Origin: Datisca glomerata
Lineage: Eukaryota; Streptophyta; Magnoliopsida; Cucurbitales; Datiscaceae
NCBI GenBank assembly: GCA_003255025.1
Contig: QANY01004032.1
Span: 1,792,756 to 1,856,755 of the forward strand
Direction: 5' to 3'
Length of the DNA: 64,000 bases
Position 1 is the stretch's first letter, and every line of letters starts with the position of its first letter. The notes under the pieces were generated by a model. That model was given only the letters and a program-made list of their open reading frames with translations. It ran no database searches and was not told where the DNA came from. This document shows, in pieces, positions 56,007-64,000 of this stretch. The translations under genes and the position numbers were made by a program.

Positions 56007-58512
56007 CATTACAAGAAAAATGGCTTATGGCTGCGGTTGAAGCAACCGCCGTAAAAAATGTGGTAAAAGTTTTTAGTGGCAGTTTTTAAAAATCACCGCA
56101 ATATCTAGGAACAATAAATAAATAAATAGAAAATTAAGAAAATAGAAGGAATAACAATTTTGCGGTGGTTTTTATTTGCTTAAAACCGCCGCTAAAAGTC
56201 TTTTAAATCCTCGTTTCCTTCCCAACCCACAATTTACATCTCTCTTCTTTCTCAAAACCCTAAAGGCGAGTTGCAGCGATTTCGAGCTCATCCACCCTCC
56301 TTCATCGATCACCGATCACCTCGTCTCTTCCCCGTCGCTCTTCATCGTCGATTACCGGTCACCCCGCCGTTCGTCGACCGGTGAGTCTCTCTCTTTCTAA
56401 TAAGGCTCGCATGCAATACTTCATCTTCATCTTCTTAGATATTGTAGTTCATTTCACGTAGTTAATTGACAGCAAAGAAGTTGCTGGACTGGTGGAATTT
56501 TTGGCATTTAATCCGTTGTTGCGTTGAAGTTTTCATGAACTGGGATTTCTGATTGCGTTTGTGAACCCTGCCTCTGTTCGCTTCTCATTTCCTTTATATT
56601 TTTTTACCTATATTTTTGTCTCTACCAAATCAGGCATCTCTTTCGAAGCACACTGAATCCTACTTCTAACGGTTCTATCTCGTACCAATTTGCCGCAGAA
56701 ATATGAAATTGTAGGAAGTTATTGAAAAGATAAAAAATTAATTGAGAAAAGAAAAAGATGGAACCTAGAGAATCCACTATTTTACCCAAAGAATACTCCT
56801 GGAGTCTGAAATTTACCCAAAAATCCACCTAGGTTTTAGAACTTGAATCCGCAAGTCTGAATTTTTCTGTAAATTGAAACTTTCTGTTGGAAAGGCCGAG
56901 CACAACCTTTCTTGGAGTCTAAGACAGCTCTAATTTGGAAATATCAACCATATTTACCTTCAAGTAAAAGAAACTAAATTTTAGGAAACCACAAGTATAT
57001 AGGAAATAAAATATATAGAATCTTGATTAGCTGTGTCTCCTTTTCTTCTTATGATTTCCATCATGCTTATCTTTTGGTTGCTGAGTGCTAACTTCAGTTT
57101 CCATAATAGAGTTTCCAAGAACTAGACCTATAGTAGTTCCACCTTGTATTTTTCACCTAAATAGTTGCCATTTTTCAAAACTATATTTACCTTCATCTTT
57201 CTGTGTATTCAGATTCAGTTGAAGATCAATTGATTTCTACTTTTTCATTATTGCTGGCCACCAATGACGGGTGTGTCTAAGATGTTTATTACATGATCCT
57301 TATTTACATGCTCGGTATACTAATTATGATGTTTATTACCTGATCCTTCATACTACAAGAAATTATATGTATCACGAATAGTATTAATTTGGCCTTGCTA
57401 ATGTGTTTTCATTCAAATAAAATGGAAAACATCTAAATATTTTACTCATTTTCTTTGAAAAAGATATTAGCAATCTTCATCTTGATGCAATAATTTTTCC
57501 ATATTATTTGAGGAGTCAATGTTGTTGCCAAGCAGTCACCTTTACTAATTCTCTGCTGTTATGTGTGTTTACCAATACTTCCTATGTAGATGCCAATTTG
57601 GGGAATGAACCCTTTCTTGCAGGTTTTAACGATTGATGGTGGGATGGTGATGTAGTTGGGCAACAATATGAGCTCAATTTTAGAGTAGTCATAATCCATA
57701 ATCCTGATTGTGGTATAACAAAGTTTTATGGCTTTTACTTTTTTTATTTTCTTCAATTAGATTTTTCACTTTTTTTGCATATAATGTCTAACATACAAAA
57801 ATAATATTTTATACGTAGGTGGATCCTCGTCCTCTAGGCAAAAGGTTTGAGGTCGGACACAATTAGCTCATATATGGAATCTACTAGAAGGGAAGAGAGT
57901 GAATATTGAATTCAACGCTATGATCGAAAACATAGCACATATAATTCACTGATGATGAAAAATACTACTTTTGCTTAAAATCGAACTTATATTGTTGTTG
58001 TCTTTAGAAGTTGTGAATGTTTCAATTGATAGATTGTAAATCTTTAGAATTTGTGAATGTTTAAATTGCAAGAATTTGTGAATATTTGAATTGATGAACT
58101 CTGAATTGTTGAAATTTTTGTGTTGATGGATTTTGAAATTAGTGATATAGAATGTTTTCTTAAACAAATATTTTAAAAAATTTTGGGATGGTTAAAAAAA
58201 TCAGCTCAAAATTTTAAGTTATAGTGACAGTTTAAAACCACTGGGAAAAAGAATTTTTCCTTTTTTGGACATTTGCGACAATAAAAATCGTTGTTAAATA
58301 CTTTTTACCGGTGGTTTAAAACCGCCGGTACAGAAAAAGAAAACCGCCGGCAAAGACCTCCTTTGCTGGCGATAGAAAAAATCACCGTAAAATTTTTTTA
58401 CGACGGTGGATAAGGTGGTGGTTTTTGAACCGTCGCAAATCTTTATTACGGCGGTTAAAACTGCAGCCATAGACGAAGAAAATCGCCACCATAAATCTTT
58501 TTTCTTGTAGTG
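56007..58512. mobile_element. CACTA-type non-autonomous element with a mutated left end
   Basis: The left end is CATTACAAGAAAAATGG and the right end TTTTTTCTTGTAGTG, which is the inverted form of CACTACAAGAAAAAA. The left terminus carries one C-to-T change. The subterminal regions contain repeated, inversely oriented words such as AACCGCCGTAAAA, GGTGGTTTTTATTTGC, TAAAACCGCCGGTACAG and TTACGGCGGTTAAAACTGC. The immediate flanks (ATT and AAA) do not match. No transposase is seen. A plus-strand frame at 56176-56400 is rich in serine and proline and looks like a promoter-proximal or untranslated segment rather than a protein. The CACTACAAGAAAAA end is the commonest CACTA terminus in plants. Confidence 0.7.
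58200..58505. repeat. Right subterminal repeats of the 2.5-kb CACTA-type element
   Basis: Several imperfect copies of GGCGGTTTTAAACCACCGG-like words in alternating orientation, matching words at 56030-56200 near the left end. Could form stem structures. Confidence 0.65.
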
Positions 58513-60465
58513 AAATCTTTGTCGAAACGTGAAATGAATCAAAGCATAAATAGAAAAATTACACTTAGAAGTTTATCTCTAGTATTGCTTGAAACTTTAT
58601 CCTAACCTACAATTCAAATCACAAGTGATAAAGAAAAAATATGAAAATATTATAAGATTCTAAAGAAGAAAGATGAAACAAAATAATTAGAAGATATTAC
58701 TTCCGAAATTCCTAACTTCTCCACCTAAAATTAGTTTCCTAAATCTCTTATTCCCGATTCTCCAAATTAGCCAAAATGTGTCTCATTTAAGAATTGGAAA
58801 CAACAGAAAATAAGAAACATAGCTTAAAACCAAAGTAGGGTAGGGCACTTTGTCACTCTTGCATAACACACGTGTGAAACATAGCTGGACAGAAGTAGAT
58901 TTGGACTGTACACGGGCTGCTTTTGGGCTTGCATTTCACTTTATGGGCTCGACCACTGCTTTGCACCTCACAGAATGGAGCAAACGGCCGAAAAACTTCG
59001 AAATTACATAGATAACAACTCCTCCACTTCTCCGTCTTTAAGGCTTTTCAAAAGGCTTGATAAATATGGATAACGGATTGCTTGGAGTTGGGCTTCAGGT
59101 TGAGCTTGGGATATGAGCAGAAGCTTAGGGTGATTTGGGCAGCAACTACTTGGGCAGGAGAAGGGCTTCATGTCGGGCTTATAATAACATGATTTTAGGG
59201 CCACATCAATAGACAATTTTTAAGAAAAAAAGCTCGATGAAACAAAAATAAAAAATAGTCACCTAAATTAAAAAAAGAAAAATAAAATTCCGCATAAAAA
59301 ATCATCACCCAGGCGCACCGGCGAAGTTTTAAATATTGTCCACAAAATTTATATAATATATATTATATATGTGAAATATACTGTAAAATTAAACATGTAT
59401 ATAAACTATCAAAATTTAGAGCAGTGATGCGCATGGCGCGAATTTTCCCTTCCACATAAGTCTTTTCCTTCGAAAATCATGTCAGGGTTTTTTTTTAATG
59501 TTTTTATACTTATGGCCATATTTATGATTGTTTTTATAAGTTGACTATTTATTAAAATTATTACATGTTTTCATGGCCTACACACACTAAAAATTAAGCA
59601 TTTTCTAAAAATATTAGTTGTAAAATAATAATGTAAAATGTATCACGTATCTTAAATGTTCACAAATACCAATAAGAAATCATCATTTAAAGTATACTTT
59701 TACGTATTTATCATAACCCGTAAATAACTTATTGCTAGTCCCCTAGCAATTCAAGCGTGAAAAAGACACATGTCACGATAAACAGTTTGAAATGAGTCCA
59801 AGAAAGACTACTTGACTATGTCAAAACAATCAGTAATAGATCACAATTTCTATCACAGCCATTTCGATTACAACTTCAAATATTTCTATGTGCGCAAACC
59901 ACAATACATAGAACCTTGAAGAATTCTCCAAATAATAGCCTCAACTTCATATTCTTCACGGGTAAATTGATTATTTTTCGTTCAAAGGATTTCTCTCATG
60001 AAGTCGGAAGCAGATATACACTATGATAAAAAGGCATTTAGAATAAATAAATGAACAAACTTTGATAAAAAGAAAGACTTCATAACTGTTTTGAGCTTTC
60101 AACCATTCTTACCATAAACATTCTTCAGGATTTTAAAGTTAAAATTGAAGTGCAAATAAGATGATAGAACTCGATGCACAAAGGATGAGGACAATACTAT
60201 CCTTTTAAAATATGTTAGAAGACCTTTAGCACTTTTTTTCTTTTTTTTCAAGATCATTCTTTTTTTATTTCATGATAATAAGCAGTACAACGCAACGTTC
60301 ATATGGCTTGGTAAATTACAACTAAGATTTCTAAATTGATCGATATCATCCTTTAACATTACAACAAACATACCACAAACCATGAATTGGTGTTCAAATA
60401 TAGCAAGTATCCAATTCAAAATATCTATGAAAGTACTAAGTTGTTTTATCATCTCTCATCATTAA
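58513..60465. other. AT-rich intergenic sequence
   Basis: No gene recognised. The 59004-59216 minus frame is an isolated chance frame. From about 59990 leftover untranslated sequence of the following Athila-like relic is possible but not demonstrable. Confidence 0.35.
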
Positions 60466-62135
60466 CTCACAAAAAATATGTATGCATAATAAGTCGGTGG
60501 AGAAATCCCAATGGTGGTTTTATAAGTAGTGCAGTTTGCCCATGGCGCATCAAAAGATGCAAGGACCAGTCTTTGCGGTGGGGATTAACCGTCTCCTGTA
60601 GAAGTTGTTGTATCTCCTTGTTAGCCAATTTGTCCTGTCCATTGGTTTTTGGATGGTAGGCAGTAGAAAATTTATGAATAACCTTGTACCTATGCATTAA
60701 AGCCTCAAACAAACGATTATAGAAATGTGTCCATTGATCATTAATTATTACTCATGGTGTGCCATACTTAGATATCAAATTTTCTATTAAAAACTTAACA
60801 ATATTGGTGTTATCATTGTTATGACAAGCCACAACTTCAACCCATTTGGGGATATTATCAACAATAACAAGAATATAGAGATAACCAAAGGATGGAAAAG
60901 ACACCATAATCTATCCCACAATAATCAAATATTTATATTACCAAAATTGGGTTAAGTGTCCTCATGTGGCATCGAGACAGTGCACCAAACTTTTGGCATC
61001 TCTCACAGGAACGGTAAAAATTGTTAGTGCTTTGAACAAGGTAGGCCAATGAAGACCACACTGTAAAAATTTTGCAACAATATTTTTTCATAGAAAAAAT
61101 GACCACCACTAGCTGAAATATGACATAATTTCAAAATGCTATCAACTTCACTATTAGAAATGCAACGTCTCATAATTTGATCAGGTCAATATTTAAACCG
61201 ATATGGATGATCCGATAGAAATTTCGTTAGTCAACCAAAAACTTACTTTTATCTTGTGCACTCCAAGTGGATGGAACTTCACCGAACACCAAGTAATAGA
61301 CAATATGTGTATACCATGGTACTTGGGTAACGACGAACATATGTTCATTAGGGAAGTAATCACGAATGGGTGGGAAATCGGTGGAAGCATTAAACTCCAG
61401 TTGAGACAACTAATCCAATATACTGCGTTTTTAACACCCTTCTTGTCCTTTATGGTCAAATCAAATTCCTACAAAAGTAAAATCCACTTAATCAATTGTG
61501 GCTTAGCATCCATTAGTGAGAGAAGATATTAAAGAGTTGCATGGTTAATGAAAACGGTAATAGGTGAACCAATCAAATAATCATGAAATTTATCTACAGC
61601 AAATAATATAGCTAACAGATCTTTTTCAATAGTTGAAAAATTCATTTGTGTATTGTTCAAATCTTTGCAAGCATAGTAAACAACAAAGGGCTTCCCTTCC
61701 TTTCTTTGACCGAGGATTTCTCCCACAACATAATGCGTGCATCACACATAATTTCAATGGGTAGGTTCCAATAAAGTGATTGTATTATGTGAGCAGTAAT
61801 GAGTTTGGCACTGAGTGTTTGGAAAGCGTCCTCACATTCTAAAGTCAAGTTGAACTCAACATCTTTTACAAAGAGGTTACATAATGGTCTGGATATAACA
61901 TCATATTTTTATATGAACCTCCTATAAAACCTAACATGTCCAAGATAAGACCTTTACATCCTTAACAGTTTTGGGAGTGGGCAGTTTAGAAATTAGTTCA
62001 AGTTTTTATTTATCAACATCTATATCTTTTCTAGAAACAATATGCCCTATAAGAATCCCAGAGGGTACCATGAAGTGGCATTTTTCACAATTTAGCACAA
62101 TACATTTCTATTCACACCTACTCAAAACAACTTTC
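60466..62135 (-). pseudogene. Athila-like gypsy pol relic (RT end, RNase H, integrase)
   Basis: In element order from 62135 leftward: CEKCHFMVPSGILIGHIVS (RT thumb), PLCKRC, SLYWNLPIEIMCDARI and GEILGQRKEGKPFVVYYACK (RNase H), DLLAILFAVDKFHDYLIGS, then EFDLTIKDKKGVKNAV, PWYTHIVYYLVFGEVPSTWS, a damaged integrase zinc region and core (PKWVEVVACHNNDN, ISKYGTPWVI) and HKFSTAYHPKTNGQ with LLQETVNPHRKDWSLHL. The phrasing is that of the Athila lineage. At least six frame changes or stops interrupt it. Integrase reads YHPKTNGQDKLANKEI, so the catalytic Glu position (normally QAE) is changed. No LTR is identified. Confidence 0.83.
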
Positions 62136-62184
62136 CAATTTAGTAAACAAGAATAAAAAAAGCTACAAAAAGTAGCTAAGTCAC

Positions 62185-62300
62185 CCATAAAGCAAATGTG
62201 GCATCTCCCACTTGCCCTAAAGTAAATGTGGCATCTCTCACTTTCCCTAAAGTAAATGTGCCATCTCCCACTTGCCCTAAAGAAAATGTGACATATCTCT
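62185..62300. repeat. 34-bp tandem repeat, about 3.5 units
   Basis: CCCTAAAGTAAATGTGGCAT then CTCCCACTTG recurs at 62182, 62216, 62250 and 62284 with few changes. It lies just beyond the end of the copia RNase H relic, where a polypurine tract and 3' LTR would be expected. Confidence 0.85.
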
Positions 62301-62309
62301 CAATCCTAT

Positions 62310-64000
62310 ATTTCGCACATGACCCTCAAAAGACTTCGAAAGAAGTGTCTTGGTAAATTGATCGGCCAGGTTCTGATCTGACGCTATCGTCATAATTGTC
62401 ACATCTCCTTAATGTACGATCTCTCTTACAAGATGGTATTTCCTCTCAATGTGCTTGCCCCTCTTGTGACTCCTCAGCTCCTTGGAATTAGCTACTGCCC
62501 CACTGTTGTTACAGTACAGGATCAGTGGCTTATTCATACCTGGAACTACTTTCATATTAGTATAGAACTTTCTGAGTCATACCGCTTCTTTTGCAGCTTC
62601 ACAAACCCCTATATATTCGGTTTCCATAGTGGAATCAACAATACTGGATTGTTTCATACTTCTCTAGACTACAGCTCCTCCACCTAGGGTGAATACTGAT
62701 CCAGGCGTCGACTTTTGACTGCCCCTATCTGATTGAAAATCAGAATCAATATATCAAGCGGGGTTCAGGACTCCTCCTGAATAAACAAGCATGTAATTTA
62801 TCGTTCGTCGAAGATACTTAAGAATGTGTTTTTACAGCAATTCAATGTTCTAAACCAAGATTTGATTGATAAGGACTGACAATTTCTACCGCATAATAGG
62901 TGTCTGATCTCATACACAACATGGCATACATGAGACTCCCAATGGCTGAAGCATAAGGAACCTTTCTCATATCCTCTTCCTCCTGAGGTGTCTTAGGACA
63001 CTACTCCTTGGAAAGGAAAATTCCATGTTTGGTCGGTAATTAACCTTTCTTGAAATTTTTCATAGAGAATCTTTCAAGCACCTTATCGATATAGATGCTT
63101 GAGAAAGTGCCTGAAGCTTGTTCTTCCATCCCTTAGGATTTGGATGCCTAGAACATAACTCGCTCTCTCAAATCTATCATTTGGAATTTCTCTTACTTTT
63201 GACAAAGTTTTGACATCATTTCCATCCCTTACGTAAAGAAAAAAGAAAATCACTTTCTTATCTTTGATATATTTATAAACATAATTCGTCAACATTTTGT
63301 TCGAAGCCATATGATTTAATAGTTTTATCAATTGTAAGACTCCAAGATCTTGATGGTTACTTCAATCCATAAATGGTTCAAGTAACTTGCATACTTTCTG
63401 ATCTTGCCCATTTTTCATAAACCCTTCTGGCTGCATCATATAGATGTTTTTTTCAAGACAGTCATTTAGAAAGGTTGCCTTGACATACATTTTCCATATC
63501 TCATAGTATAAAGTAGCGGTTATGGATAAAACAATGTGAATGGATCTTAGCCTGTTAACGGGAGAGAATGTCTTTTTGTAATCGACTTCTTCCCTTTAAG
63601 TATAGCCTTTGGCTACTAACCGTGCCTTGAAAGTCTCTACTTTCCCATCTGCACCTCTTCTCTTCTTGAAGATCATTTACATCCAATGGGCCTGCCTTCT
63701 TCAAGTGGATCTACAAGTGCCCAAACAGAATTGGAATACATCGATTTCATTTCTTAGTTCATGGCATCTTGCCATTTCTCCTTTTCATGATCATCCATTG
63801 CCTCTTTAAATATTAATAAATCATCAGTATCAGTATCTGAGACTAGGACATGTGCCTCAAGTTCATAGCGAATATATTTTCCTACAACCCTCCCATAAAG
63901 ATGTTGCACTAGAGTTTCTAGAACAGGAATAATGATTTCCATGGTTTATCGTTTATAAGTTAACGATGAAGATGGTCTGATCTCATCATATGCTAGTTCT
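62310..64000 (-). pseudogene. Ty1/copia pol relic (RT and RNase H), running off the right edge
   Basis: From the right edge leftward on the minus strand: LIFKEAMDDHEKEKWQDAMN (start of RT), QEMKSMYSNSVWALVD, KVETFKARLVAKGY, TFSPVNRLRSI, FLNDCLEKNIYMMQPEGF, FFLYVRDGNDV (the YVDD site damaged), RASYVLGIQILRDG, then the RNase H part KQSSIVDSTMETEYIGVCEA, AKEAVWLRKFYTNM and SDQNLADQFTKTL. The motif order is that of copia pol. Frames are broken in many places. The upstream part (gag, protease, integrase) lies outside the window. Confidence 0.85.

Noticed and set aside
56176..56400. 74-codon Ser/Pro-rich frame near the left end of the third CACTA-type element
   Set aside because: No family resemblance. 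The CT-rich sequence with GGTGAGTC-like donor words fits a promoter or untranslated region better than a protein.
57600..57660. Weak resemblance to a patatin-type LTIDGG motif after an acceptor-like TTGCAG
   Set aside because: Only about six residues agree and a stop follows at once; too short to support a gene fragment.

Overview
This is a stretch of nuclear DNA from a flowering plant, most likely a eudicot. It is almost entirely nested transposable elements, and I see no intact host gene. The plant origin is supported by Ogre/Tat-type Ty3/gypsy elements (ORF1 plus gag-pol, a tRNA-Arg type primer site, two RNase H domains), Athila-like and Ty1/copia pol relics, three CACTA DNA transposons and a piece of plastid DNA (atpF-atpA). 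The species cannot be named from the sequence.

Layout. 374-2304: a non-autonomous CACTA element carrying two exons of a UBP1-type RNA-binding protein gene. 2851-19528 (minus strand): a structurally complete but mutated Ogre element with two LTRs, the 5-bp target duplication TATGG, PBS, ORF1, gag, protease/G-patch, an intron, RT, RNase H, archaeal-type RNase H, integrase, an 11-unit tandem array and a polypurine tract. 19534-30640: AT-rich repeats, an atpF-atpA plastid fragment, a 28-bp minisatellite of about 40 units, a coiled-coil reading frame followed by three different tandem arrays, and assorted small repeats. 30644-33886 (minus): a 3.2-kb non-autonomous LTR element with no coding capacity, a tRNA-Arg type PBS and a 37-bp internal tandem array.

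35848-51065 is a nest. A gypsy reverse transcriptase gene is broken by a second Ogre copy (plus strand, 5' LTR at 36077-38281). That copy's protease/G-patch gene is split by a 6.55-kb CACTA element (44314-50868, target duplication AGA). The CACTA element in turn holds a COQ6-like exon and the 3' end of another LTR element. The second Ogre has lost everything after the G-patch region. From 51 to 64 kb there are an LTR-like relic, copia relics (about 54.6-55.5 kb and 62.3 kb to the window end), a third CACTA-type element (56007-58512) and an Athila-like pol relic (about 60.5-62.1 kb).

How the parts relate. No pol gene here is intact, so none of these copies can move unaided. The two Ogre copies belong to one family and share ORF1, gag and LTR sequence and the same in-frame TAA-ATG near the gag start. 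The small element at 30.6-33.9 kb shares the Ogre primer type and may have been mobilised by Ogre-like machinery (inference). A single N at 18241 marks an assembly gap in one Ogre LTR, at a point matching a perfect palindrome in the other LTR.
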